Assembly: GCA_030530205.1 (NCBI GenBank)
Contig: JAUMVK010000014.1
Location: forward strand, 23,143 to 87,142
Length of the DNA stretch: 64,000 nucleotides
Source of the DNA: RGIG3701 sp030530205
GTDB taxonomy: Bacteria; Planctomycetota; Planctomycetia; Pirellulales; Thermoguttaceae
Direction: 5' to 3'
The notes beneath the pieces are model-generated. The model did no database searches. It saw only the letters and a list, made by a program, of their open reading frames with translations, and had not been told where the DNA came from. This document shows positions 51,273-59,841 of the stretch, one piece after another. A program made the translations under genes and the position numbers. The number at the start of each line of letters is the position of its first letter. Position 1 is the first letter of the stretch.

Positions 51273-51471
51273 ACTATAAACTCCTGCCAGAAATCCAAAA
51301 ACGCAGAATATTATAGCAGAAAACGGATTTTTAGCAAGGGGGACTTGACCATTTCATGCCTCCCTCACCGAAAGGTCCTTTAAAAAGGCGAGCGGTGGCA
51401 GTTATGCCACCGTTGCAGGGACGAAATTCCATTAACTTACCGGCGGGACGCCGGCCCTCCGGACCTGAATT
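51273..51471. other. Intergenic region with short inverted repeats
   Basis: Holds GGTGGCAGTTATGCCACC (near 51382-51399) and CCGGCGGGACGCCGG (near 51440-51454), both small hairpins. No gene seen. Confidence 0.5.
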
Positions 51472-52587
51472 TTACCAGCTCGCGCGCATTTGGTGGTACC
51501 TCGCAGCCAGCCAGCGGGCTTCTTCCAGAGACCAAAGTGGGATCTCGCAAAGCGTTTCCTCGTCCTCCTCTTTCTCGCCCGCAACAAACCACAGACCAGT
51601 CGGTTCGATTTCCAGTTTTTCCGCCCGCGAAACGTCAAAACGCTTCACCTTTTTGAAGCCGAAGAGTTTTTTCTCGTACCGGATCTCGTCACGGGTAAGG
51701 GTCCACCGTTCCCGGCTCCACCCGGCAAAGAGTTCGCCCAACACGTTCAAAATCATGATCACGCCAATGAGCTCGAACGGGATCAGAAACAAAAACATAA
51801 ACCACCAGCCCAACCCATCCATCTCGCCTTTGACGGGCACGACACCGAACAAAGTAAGGACGAAAACCGAGACGATCCCGTTCCAGAAAAGGCAAACACA
51901 CAGCGCGCCCATAAAATTCCTGAACGAAAATTTCCCTTTTTTGAAAATCGTGAACTCGCTGGCCTCCTCGTCACGTTCCCACAAGGACTCCGCCGGCTGG
52001 TCAGCAAACGTCATACTGTCCGTCTTCAGATGGATCACTTCCATGGGATCATCGTCGACCATTTCCCCGGTGGATTCGGGACTCCAGGCGGAACTTCTTT
52101 GCCGCTTCAGAAACTCCATGCATTCCGCGACGAAAACCTGCTGCTTCTTTTTGGAGAGGAACGATACGTTGGCGATTTCCACCGACGGCCCGTCTTTCAG
52201 ATGAATCAAAATCACTTCGCGACTATTTTTACCGCTCCGTACCAAAGTCTGCTCGAAGCCCTTGATGGAGGAAAGCTCGAAAAAACGTTCCTTCGTGGAA
52301 AACCCTTTCCGGCGGTACATCAGGCCCTCATGATCCAGCGTCACAAGATCGTCGGTCATGAGTATATTCCCCACAATGATCAACGGGATGATGGTCATCA
52401 AAGCCAGCCAGATGACCAATCCAAAATCAAAATTCGACCGCCCGGCAAAGAACACAAAGATCGGACCGACCACGAAAAAAAGGCTCAAAAAAGCAAGGGT
52501 GATCTTCCCCACGATGGTTTCGCGCGGACAGACTCGCAGCTCGATCCGGGAATGGTCGGGCGTGTAATAAGTGGTTGGATCCGACAT
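51472..52587 (-). CDS. bPH-like membrane protein, two-part (paralogue of next)
   Basis: 371 residues. Opens YYTPDHSRIELRVCPRETI, then two membrane helices (about 29-48, 58-77), a PH-like beta domain (VTLDHEGLMYRRKGFSTKERFFELSSIKGFE; EVILIHLKDGPSVEIANVSFL), an acidic linker, two more helices (about 225-280) and a second PH-like domain (RWTLTRDEIRYEKKLFGFKKVKRFDVSRAEKLEIEPTG). The first 165 residues are clearly related to the whole of the next protein. Role unknown. AAGGAG precedes the ATG. Confidence 0.6.
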   Translation of the reverse strand: MSDPTTYYTPDHSRIELRVCPRETIVGKITLAFLSLFFVVGPIFVFFAGRSNFDFGLVIWLALMTIIPLIIVGNILMTDDLVTLDHEGLMYRRKGFSTKERFFELSSIKGFEQTLVRSGKNSREVILIHLKDGPSVEIANVSFLSKKKQQVFVAECMEFLKRQRSSAWSPESTGEMVDDDPMEVIHLKTDSMTFADQPAESLWERDEEASEFTIFKKGKFSFRNFMGALCVCLFWNGIVSVFVLTLFGVVPVKGEMDGLGWWFMFLFLIPFELIGVIMILNVLGELFAGWSRERWTLTRDEIRYEKKLFGFKKVKRFDVSRAEKLEIEPTGLWFVAGEKEEDEETLCEIPLWSLEEARWLAARYHQMRASW

Positions 52588-52657
52588 AAAAAACTCCTTG
52601 GAAAGCGCTCACAAGAGCGGGCCTTGAAACTTCATCGATCTTGCGCATTGGACCGGC

Positions 52658-53155
52658 TCAGGAACGCCACCGCTCCAGAAACTCCGTACATTCCGCGACA
52701 AAAATCTGCCGGCTTTTTTGGGGGACGATCGACGTATTGGCGATTTTCACCGACGACCCGTTTTTCAGACGAATCAGAATCGTTTCGCGACGGTCTTCAC
52801 CTTTTCCGATCTGGACCAACTCAACCCCCTCGATGGAGGAAAGCTCGAAAAAACGCACTTTCGTGAAAAAATCTTTTCGCCGGTAGGTCAGCCCCTCGCG
52901 ATCCAGCGTCACCTGATCGTCAGTCACGAGCAGGCCAAACACCAGCAAGAGCATAATGGCATTAATAACGAACCAAATGATCGTTCGGAGGCTAAAAACC
53001 CCGTTCACGGTACAAATCATCCAGCCCGAGGCGATGACCCCAACGCTGATAAACGCCAAAATCCCCATAACGCCCCACCATGGAAAACTCTTGCGCGGAC
53101 AAATGCTCAGCTCGATCTGAGACCGGTCCGGGGTGTAAAAGGTCGGGGTGGGCAT
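52658..53155 (-). CDS. bPH-like membrane protein, short paralogue
   Basis: 165 residues, aligned along its length with the first half of the protein at 51472: FYTPDRSQIELSICPRKS, two helices, VTLDREGLTYRRKDFFTKVRFFELSSIEGVE, ETILIRLKNGSSVKIANTSIV, FVAECTEFLERWRS. It is a tandem duplicate with loss (or the other gained) of the second half. The same strand and 70-bp spacing suggest joint transcription. Confidence 0.6.
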   Translation of the reverse strand: MPTPTFYTPDRSQIELSICPRKSFPWWGVMGILAFISVGVIASGWMICTVNGVFSLRTIIWFVINAIMLLLVFGLLVTDDQVTLDREGLTYRRKDFFTKVRFFELSSIEGVELVQIGKGEDRRETILIRLKNGSSVKIANTSIVPQKSRQIFVAECTEFLERWRS

Positions 53156-53220
53156 AAAAAAATCCTTAAAAGGGTTTCATTACGCAGATGATGATTCCTG
53201 CGTTATCCTCATACTTGTCA

Positions 53221-54210
53221 TTATTTCGCTGGAGGAGGATTCAAAAGATTGACCTGTGAACCTACGGCCGTTGCGGGTTGAGCGGGAGTTGGAGCGGGAG
53301 CAGGAGGCAGGGCTGGCGATGACGCAGGAACAGCCGCGGCTTTTGCCACCGTAGCTGCAGGTGCCGGAGCCGCCGCGACTTCCGCAGTTTTGGCTTCTTT
53401 ATCCTTCTTTGCCTGAGCATCCTCCGCGGCTTTTTTTTCTGCTTCAGCCTTCTTTTTGGCCTCACGAGCCAATTTGTCCTGATTTTCCTGATCGTAGTTC
53501 TGTTTGAAGAAAACCTGCGAGCTGACCGGAATAAATTCCCTTTCTTCCTCGGAATTCTCAGGAATGAGCGGAATCACGACTTCCTGTTCCGCAAACACCG
53601 TTTTGTCGTAAATATCGCCGGTCCGGTATGGCCCCATTCCGAGGAACCAGCGATTTTTGGCTTTGCTTTCCGCCTGGAGGTTTCCAGACTGCCAGATCGG
53701 CATGTGGCTTTCGCGTGTGTAAGCGAATATCCCGATTTTGACCGTCGCCCGTTGGATCGTCCGTTTCGCAAGTGCGACTTCCGGAATCGAGACGGAACTG
53801 TACCCGGCAAATCCGGGGATCGTCATTTCGGAAAGGCCGAACAGCGTGTCGTTCTGGTCCGTACCGCTTGTTCCCGCACGGAGTTCCACGATAATTTCGG
53901 CATCTTCTTCTTTTGCCTCGAGAAGGCAGCCGCAGGAAAGGGCATGCTGGCGGACGAGACTTTGCAGGTACGGCGCGTCGGTGATTTTTTCAACAGGAGT
54001 GGTATTAATATAGATGTGCTTCCCACGAAGGACGGAAAAATTGGCCTGGCTGACGGCGCGGTCCATGGCGTCGGAAATCAGAAGCTGTTCGGTTGCTGTT
54101 CGAGTCGTATTTGTCAGTTTTGATGTACCACACCCCGTCAGTCCTGTTAATATAATGATTGCACAGGAAAAAACAATCATCCGGATTATGTGGAGATTTG
54201 AGTAAAACAT
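53221..54210 (-). CDS. Predicted lipoprotein, DUF6655-like, with Ala/Pro-rich tail
   Basis: The hydrophobic stretch IVFSCAIIILTGLTGCGTSKLTNTTRTATEQLLIS ends in a lipobox (LTGC), so the protein is lipid-anchored. I give ATG 54210 because it adds the basic HIIR before the hydrophobic core; 54240 and 54180 are also possible and none has a clear ribosome binding site. After the lipobox comes the phrase TATEQLLISDAMDRAVSQ, common in planctomycete lipoproteins, a domain to about 230, a Lys/Ala/Glu coiled-coil-like stretch and an Ala/Pro tail. Function unknown. Confidence 0.65.
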   Translation of the reverse strand: MFYSNLHIIRMIVFSCAIIILTGLTGCGTSKLTNTTRTATEQLLISDAMDRAVSQANFSVLRGKHIYINTTPVEKITDAPYLQSLVRQHALSCGCLLEAKEEDAEIIVELRAGTSGTDQNDTLFGLSEMTIPGFAGYSSVSIPEVALAKRTIQRATVKIGIFAYTRESHMPIWQSGNLQAESKAKNRWFLGMGPYRTGDIYDKTVFAEQEVVIPLIPENSEEEREFIPVSSQVFFKQNYDQENQDKLAREAKKKAEAEKKAAEDAQAKKDKEAKTAEVAAAPAPAATVAKAAAVPASSPALPPAPAPTPAQPATAVGSQVNLLNPPPAK

Positions 54211-54336
54211 CAAAAAACAAATATCAAAACAAAAGTGCAAAGTGTTTCATTCTCCCAATTTTAGCACAATTTATTCCCTGAATCAAGAGCAATTTAAAAA
54301 GATGAAAAATTTTTTACTTCGAGGGGGGTGGAACTC

Positions 54337-54364
54337 TTGAAATATTTAGGATTTTGACTATAAT
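54337..54364 (+). promoter_or_regulatory. tatC promoter
   Basis: TTGAAA (54337-54342), 16-base spacer, TATAAT (54359-54364), about 114 bases before the tatC ATG. Confidence 0.65.
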
Positions 54365-54477
54365 TGAGAAAATAAATGCTTCAGAAAACGTAAAGCAATC
54401 AAGCCCCTGATCCTTTTGATTAAAATCCAAAGACGCTTGAAGCGGCGTCTTCGTAAATCCTGTAAAGGTCCTCCCAA

Positions 54478-55809
54478 ATGTCAAAAATCAATGAAGACGA
54501 TTACTTCCAGGACAGTACCATGTCCTTCGGCGAGCACCTGGAAGAACTGCGTCGCTGCCTGATTCGCGCCATCGCCGGTCTGGTCGTTGGCTTTATTATT
54601 GGCTTGTTTATAGGCGGTCATGTTGTTGAAATGGTCCAAAGCCCTCTGAAACGAGCCTTAACGTCGTACTATCAGGGACGAACCGAGAAAGTAATTTCCA
54701 CAAGCCAGGACGAATTTATAAAGCGTGGGTACGGCGAGGACATTTTGGCCCTTCCAACCCAATACGGACTCGTTGGTGAAAAATATCTTGTAAACCCGGA
54801 CGAATTGGGGAAAGCGCTTGGTGTCGAGGTCAAAGACATTTCGGCCGATCCGGAAAATCCATGCAATCAAATCGGCGAAGGGATCCAGATTTCGTCGGAA
54901 GATGTTGAGGAGCGAAACAGGAAGTGGAAATTCGCCGATTATTTCAACGTTGAAAAATGGGCTCAGTGGGTCAGTGAGTCGTGGACCTCAAAGGGGATCG
55001 ACCTGAACGAAGACGTTTCAAAGACCGTCAGGGAAGAATCCGTCAGGTCGGAAGAGACTCAAGAACCTGTGGCAGAAAATCCGGAAACATCTCCTGAAAC
55101 GCCAGCCGAAGCCCCCGAAGCGGCGCAGGCCCCTGTTGCTGAAAATTCTCCGGAACCTGTTGTGGCGGAACGCAAGAAAACGCGACTTGTTTCCATTTAT
55201 TTGTGGAAACCGACGGTGAACGATGAACGTACTCAGGTGAAAAACTTCGCTGTTCAGGAAACGTTTATGATTTATCTGAAAGCTGCGCTCGTGGCGGGGC
55301 TCATCATTTCCAGCCCGTGGATATTCTGGCAGATCTGGAGTTTCATCGCGGCAGGGCTTTACCCGAACGAAAAGCGTTACGTGCATATTTTCCTGCCGTT
55401 CTCGCTGGGGCTTTTCCTTGGCGGGAATCTGCTCGCGTTTTTCTTCGTGTTCGAGCCGGTTTTACAGTATTTGTTCAGCTTCAACGAGTGGATGGGGATC
55501 GCACCGGACCCGCGGATCAGCGAGTGGCTCGGTTTCTTCCTCTTCCTCCCGATCGGTTTCGGTATCAGCTTCCAGCTCCCGCTGGTGATGCTTTTCCTAA
55601 ACCGGATCGGCGTCTGCGAGGTGAGTGTTTACTCGAAGTACTGGCGTGTTGCGCTTTTGATCATTTTCTTCCTTTCCATGATTTTGACACCGGCCGACCC
55701 GACGAGTATGGTTCTGATGGCGATCCCGCTTTCGGCCCTCTACCTTGGCGGAATTGCTTTGTGCCGTGTTTTCCCGCGTCGTCTGAATCCGTTGGCGGAG
55801 ATGAAGTAA
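54478..55809 (+). CDS. tatC: Twin-arginine translocase subunit TatC with long periplasmic insert
   Basis: 443 residues instead of about 250. The receptor of the Tat pathway, which here must export the RRDFL/RRNFL enzymes. Conserved: FGEHLEELRRCL (17-28), ETFMIYLKAAL (261-271), SPWIFWQIWSFIAAGLYPNEKRY, FGISFQLPLVMLFLNRIG, and LTPADPTSMVLMAIPL. Between the first helix and ETFM an insert of some 170 residues (about 65-255) contains a folded-looking part and a Pro/Glu/Ala spacer. Such inserts are a planctomycete trait. resB follows 123 bases downstream. Confidence 0.92.
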   Translation: MSKINEDDYFQDSTMSFGEHLEELRRCLIRAIAGLVVGFIIGLFIGGHVVEMVQSPLKRALTSYYQGRTEKVISTSQDEFIKRGYGEDILALPTQYGLVGEKYLVNPDELGKALGVEVKDISADPENPCNQIGEGIQISSEDVEERNRKWKFADYFNVEKWAQWVSESWTSKGIDLNEDVSKTVREESVRSEETQEPVAENPETSPETPAEAPEAAQAPVAENSPEPVVAERKKTRLVSIYLWKPTVNDERTQVKNFAVQETFMIYLKAALVAGLIISSPWIFWQIWSFIAAGLYPNEKRYVHIFLPFSLGLFLGGNLLAFFFVFEPVLQYLFSFNEWMGIAPDPRISEWLGFFLFLPIGFGISFQLPLVMLFLNRIGVCEVSVYSKYWRVALLIIFFLSMILTPADPTSMVLMAIPLSALYLGGIALCRVFPRRLNPLAEMK

Positions 55810-55932
55810 TTTTCCATTTCTGAATGTACTGCGTTAAAAAGAGGAAGTTTGGCAAGAGCGTTTTGAAAGGGTTTTACCAGCTTCCTCTTCCGCGGACATT
55901 TTGATCTTGTGTATTTGAACAAATATTTCCCT

Positions 55933-57222
55933 ATGAAACCAATTCTTTCCGTCGTTCGTTTTCTCGGTTCCATGTATTTCGCCATCGGCCTGATCCTGAT
56001 CCTGGCCGTCGTGATGGCGTGGGCGACTTTTCTGGGAATGCAATTCGGCGACGATGCGAGCGCGTGGTGCGTCTATCACGCGGGCTGGTTTCTGCTCCTT
56101 TGCGGTCTGCTGGGGCTGAGCGTGCTCGTCAGCGCGCTGCTGCGCTGGCCGTGGAAGAAATATCAGACCGGTTTTCTCGTGACGCATCTTGGGATCCTCG
56201 TTCTTCTGGCAGGTTGCTGGATCGATTTCCGGTTCAGTCAGTCGGCCTTCCTCACGGTCGCGGAGGGGGAAACCAATTCCGTGGCGATTTGTCCCGGGGA
56301 CGTTCATTTCGATTTGCGCTGGACTGCGAACGGAACGAATGAAGAGAAAAAAGAGATCCGCGAGACGCTGCGCTTTGAACCGGGGCCGTTTTCGTGGCGG
56401 TTTTACGGGCAGAAAGGCGGCCTCCCCGTGGTGCCGTGGAACTGGGTTGGAAGAAATCAGCCGGGAGACTGTCTGCAATCAACGGCCCAAAAACGTTTGC
56501 TCTCGGAACCGAAAATCGAGGTGCTGGACTGGCTGAGGCTCGGAACGAACGCGGACGGTCAGGAAGAACCAAAGACGGTGGATGAATTCGCGTGGGAAGT
56601 CGCGCAGGCTGGTGGAAATCCGAAAGGCGGGACGCTTTCCAAAGCGGAAATGAAACGCCGCACGATGGGTTGGACCTCGTGGGTGAAAGTCCGCGTGACG
56701 CTGGATGGAGAGTCCCGGGAGGCGTGGCTGCGCCAGTTTGACTTTTTCACTCCAGACGGTCTGGAGCGGAACACGCCGTCGGAATCGGACCGTACGCTTT
56801 TGGTTTTCCAGAGCCAGAAAGGGAGCCGACTTCAGCTCGTTTATGCGCAGAATACCGTGGCGCTGAACTTTGGAGTCCAGCTTGACCGCTTCAATAATCG
56901 GTTGGACCCGGGGACCTCGATGGCGTCGCACTATTCGAGCGACGTGACGATCCTGGACCGAAAAATGAACGTTTCGATGAACCAGCCGGTGGACATTTCG
57001 GAGCCGAAAACCGGTCAGGTGTGGCGTCTTTTCCAGACGTCTTACGGCGGGCCGTTCCTGAATCGCTCGGCTAAACCAGACGAGCGGGAACAGTTTTACA
57101 CTTCAACGTTTACGCTGCGCTATTCGCCGGGCCGCGGCCTGCTTTACCTCGGATGTTTGCTGGTCGTGCTGGGGATCGGGATCATGTTCTCGATGAAAGC
57201 GTACTTCTTCGGGAAAAACTGA
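55933..57222 (+). CDS. resB: ResB-like cytochrome c biogenesis protein
   Basis: About 429 residues (437 if ATG 55909 is used; neither has a clear ribosome binding site). Three N-terminal helices (LGSMYFAIGLILILAVVMAWATFLGMQFG; AGWFLLLCGLLGLSVLVSALL; FLVTHLGILVLLAGCWIDF), a large periplasmic part with WTSWVKVRVTLDG and SRLQLVYAQNTVALNFGVQLDRF, and a last helix (LLYLGCLLVVLGIGIMF). With CcsA it holds heme and joins it to CxxCH apocytochromes outside the membrane (System II). ccsA lies 2.6 kb downstream. Confidence 0.82.
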   Translation: MKPILSVVRFLGSMYFAIGLILILAVVMAWATFLGMQFGDDASAWCVYHAGWFLLLCGLLGLSVLVSALLRWPWKKYQTGFLVTHLGILVLLAGCWIDFRFSQSAFLTVAEGETNSVAICPGDVHFDLRWTANGTNEEKKEIRETLRFEPGPFSWRFYGQKGGLPVVPWNWVGRNQPGDCLQSTAQKRLLSEPKIEVLDWLRLGTNADGQEEPKTVDEFAWEVAQAGGNPKGGTLSKAEMKRRTMGWTSWVKVRVTLDGESREAWLRQFDFFTPDGLERNTPSESDRTLLVFQSQKGSRLQLVYAQNTVALNFGVQLDRFNNRLDPGTSMASHYSSDVTILDRKMNVSMNQPVDISEPKTGQVWRLFQTSYGGPFLNRSAKPDEREQFYTSTFTLRYSPGRGLLYLGCLLVVLGIGIMFSMKAYFFGKN

Positions 57223-57257
57223 CGAAAACCTTTACGTCCAGCCCGCTTCCAGCCTTC

Positions 57258-57376
57258 ATTTAAACACGGATTTCCACGGATTCAAAGGATTTTCAGGATT
57301 TTTAAAGAAAAAAGTTTAAAGCCTTTTCTGAAAAATCCTTTTAATCTTTTTAATCCGTGGAAATCCGTGTTTAAAT
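57258..57376. repeat. AT-rich palindromic repeat, copy C
   Basis: ATTTAAACACGGATTTCCAC and its complement enclose a variable centre, as in the cores of copies A and B at 24501 and 25720. Lies between convergent resB and the OYE gene. It lacks the outer arms of copies A and B. Confidence 0.75.
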
Positions 57377-57487
57377 CACGCGATGAGGTGGGACTGGCGT
57401 CGGTTTTGGACACCAGTTCCTTCTGCGATTTTGGCTGTCTTTTTCTCCCGGGATTCTTTCTCAAAAACTCTTAAATTTCTCAAAGAA

Positions 57488-58936
57488 TCAGCGTTTCTTT
57501 AACTGCTTGAGTCTCAGTGCCTCGGTGCGGTTTTTGTAGTCGCAGTCCAGCGGGTAGCAGCCGGAAACCATGCCGTTGCGTGGGGCGGTCGTGCAATCGC
57601 TGAACGTCCGGCAGACGCGGCAGCGGTTGAGTTCCCGCCCGGCGAGCGAGTCCGCAATCAGGTCACCGTAAGTCAAAACCATGCGCCCGATCCCGACCGA
57701 GTCGATCCAACCGTTCCTCACCGCGGCCTGCGCCACGTGCGGGAGGTAGTCCTGAAAATACGTGTAAGCCGACCCGATCATCGGGAGATTCGGGAAGCGT
57801 TTTTTCAGCTCTCGGGCGTTGACCATCTGGCGGACGCAGCCGAAAAGCGGGTCTTCCGGCGGGTCGATCCGCGGCGGGATCTTCATCGAACCGTCGGGCT
57901 GGAGGACCGCTTCCACCGCGGGCGTGAAGGACGGGCGCTGGGCGTACACACTATAGTACGGCGTGGCGGCCGTCACGTTCAAAAGGTCGATTTTTACGTC
58001 CTCGGCCATGACGCGGACGATTTCGAGCATTTCGTCTTCGATACAGTTGGCGATCGTGCCGAATTTCGCTTTGGTTTCCTCACCGGGGATCGCGTCGTAA
58101 ATCGAAAGCCGCACGCCGATCATCAGACCGGGGCACTCGGTACGGATCCCGTCAACGACTTCGCGCAGAAAACGCAGACGGTTTTCGAGTGGTCCGCCGT
58201 AATCACCGGGACGGTCCACCGCGCGCATCAGCTCGTACAGGAAGTAGCCGTGGCAGTGCTTCACGTCCACGAAATGGAAGCCAGCGTCCCACGCGCATTT
58301 GGCGACTTTCACGTAATTGTCGATCATCTGGCGGATCTCGCCATCGGTCACGACGCACGAGTCGTCGCTCGGGTCGATCTTTACGCGGGCGTCAAGCATT
58401 TTGTGATGGAACGCGATACGCGGGGAGCTTTTCCCCCAGTACGGGTTGCTGAACCGGCCGGAATGGGTGAGCTGAAGGCCCACGAGGAACGTTTCGTCCG
58501 GGTTTTTACCTTCTTTCTGGAGCCGTGCGCGGTGTGCGCCCGTGACGGTTTCAAAGAGCTCGTGGTACATGGAATCCGCTTTTTCCTCGCAGTGGCACAA
58601 CTGACGCGGATTGGAGCGTCCGTCGAACTGAACGGCGCACGCTTCGCCTCCCCAGATGAGCGACGCGCCGGAATCGCCGAATTTTTTCCACCGGTTGAGC
58701 AAAAGGTCGGACGGGGAGCCGTCGTCGTTGGCGTCCCAGCCCTCCATCGCCTGCGTACACCAACGGTTTGGAAGCGTGTAATTGCCGATCTTTAGCGGCT
58801 GCGCCATCGGCGAGCCTTCCGCTTCGGAAAGGATTTTTTCATCAACCGGGATTTCCAGACCGAGAGATTGCAGGTAATTCACGAATTCATCACGGGTACG
58901 AAGTGCGCCGATGCGGCGGTAGGCGGATTTTTCCAT
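57488..58936 (-). CDS. NADH:flavin oxidoreductase, Old Yellow Enzyme family with Fe-S site
   Basis: 482 residues. The FMN barrel starts near 48 (QPLKIGNYTLPNRWCTQAMEG) and shows GLQLTHSGR, DAGFHFVDVKHCHGYFLYELM and GGPLENRLRFLREVVDGIR, the usual OYE/dienoyl-CoA reductase phrases; VDVKHCHGY replaces the VEIHxAHGY site, with HxH kept. The C-terminus has CRVCRTFSDCTTAPRNGMVSGC, four cysteines for a [4Fe-4S] cluster. It ends soon after, so the FAD/NAD part of dienoyl-CoA reductases is missing and electrons must come from a partner. Substrate unknown. AGAGGGAA precedes the ATG. Confidence 0.82.
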   Translation of the reverse strand: MEKSAYRRIGALRTRDEFVNYLQSLGLEIPVDEKILSEAEGSPMAQPLKIGNYTLPNRWCTQAMEGWDANDDGSPSDLLLNRWKKFGDSGASLIWGGEACAVQFDGRSNPRQLCHCEEKADSMYHELFETVTGAHRARLQKEGKNPDETFLVGLQLTHSGRFSNPYWGKSSPRIAFHHKMLDARVKIDPSDDSCVVTDGEIRQMIDNYVKVAKCAWDAGFHFVDVKHCHGYFLYELMRAVDRPGDYGGPLENRLRFLREVVDGIRTECPGLMIGVRLSIYDAIPGEETKAKFGTIANCIEDEMLEIVRVMAEDVKIDLLNVTAATPYYSVYAQRPSFTPAVEAVLQPDGSMKIPPRIDPPEDPLFGCVRQMVNARELKKRFPNLPMIGSAYTYFQDYLPHVAQAAVRNGWIDSVGIGRMVLTYGDLIADSLAGRELNRCRVCRTFSDCTTAPRNGMVSGCYPLDCDYKNRTEALRLKQLKKR

Positions 58937-59058
58937 GGTTCCCTCTAAATCTTTCTTTTTTATTTTGGAGAAAAACTTTTCTTTATTCTACTCCTTTTAA
59001 AAAGAAAAACCACCCCCCGGAACATTTTTTCAACAGAATTTTTTAAAAAATTCCTCTT

Positions 59059-59087
59059 GCGTCAAACTCCAAAATTGACTATGATTC
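59059..59087 (+). promoter_or_regulatory. rimI promoter
   Basis: TTGCGT (59059-59064), 17-base spacer, TATGAT (59082-59087), about 58 bases before the ATG. Confidence 0.55.
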
Positions 59088-59144
59088 TTTTATTGGATGG
59101 AGGGGGGGAAGCCCACCAGGAAATCAAAAAAAGAGGAAAAAAGG

Positions 59145-59642
59145 ATGACCAATTCAAGTGCGGAACTGTTGAAAGTCCAAGTACGCTGGCTAACCGAAAG
59201 AGATTTGGACGCGGTTTACGATTTAGAACAAAAATGCAGTGAAAACCCTTGGGGACCAATGGAATTCGCGAACATTCTGATGCACTCCAACTGCGTAGGG
59301 ATCGTGGTTGAGTATCAGTCCCGGTTGATCGGGTACCTGATTTACGAGACGCAGGAAAAGTCGATCGATATTTCAAACATCGTGGTGCTCCCGGAATTTC
59401 GCCGCAAGGGGGTAGCTTCCCAGATGGTCGCGCGTCTTGCCTGCAGTCTGATCCACGGGGCGCGCCGGATGCTTACACTTTCGGTTCGTGAGTCCAATCT
59501 CGCTGCCCAGCTTTTCTTCCGCTCTTTAGGCTTCAAAGCGGTTTCGATCAAACGAGCCAATCAGGAAATGAACGAAGACTCTTATGTCATGCAATACAAA
59601 CACCGTGCTCGGGTTTTACCGACGGAACTGGTTTTGAATTGA
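59145..59642 (+). CDS. rimI: Ribosomal-protein-alanine N-acetyltransferase
   Basis: 165 residues from ATG 59145 with GAGGA eight bases upstream; the frame upstream is not supported. GNAT fold with LTERDLDAVYDLEQKCSENPWGPMEFANIL, IVVLPEFRRKGVASQMV (acetyl-CoA loop) and LSVRESNLAAQLFFRSLGF, phrases typical of RimI, which acetylates ribosomal protein S18 and sometimes other N-termini. Own promoter and terminator, so a single-gene unit. Confidence 0.85.
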   Translation: MTNSSAELLKVQVRWLTERDLDAVYDLEQKCSENPWGPMEFANILMHSNCVGIVVEYQSRLIGYLIYETQEKSIDISNIVVLPEFRRKGVASQMVARLACSLIHGARRMLTLSVRESNLAAQLFFRSLGFKAVSIKRANQEMNEDSYVMQYKHRARVLPTELVLN

Positions 59643-59677
59643 GTCTGAAACCCAAGTAAAAAAATAAACAAGGGATT

Positions 59678-59716
59678 AAAAAAGGAGACGGCACACGTGT
59701 ACCGCCTCCTTTTTGT
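59678..59716 (+). terminator. rimI terminator
   Basis: AAAAAGGAG-ACGG and CCG-CCTCCTTTTT form a long hairpin around CACACGTGTA, with TTTTTGTTT after it. Confidence 0.8.
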
Positions 59717-59772
59717 TTAGCTTTCTTCCGCATTTTCTTGAGCGTTTCTAGGCAAATTTTTCTTTGGGGGGG

Positions 59773-59800
59773 TTGAATTCCACGGAATTTATGCTACACT
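59773..59800 (+). promoter_or_regulatory. ccsA promoter
   Basis: TTGAAT (59773-59778), 16-base spacer, TACACT (59795-59800), about 41 bases before the ATG. Confidence 0.6.
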
Positions 59801-59841
59801 GTAATATGAGATTTTTCCGTTTTTTAGAGAGGTAAACCCCT

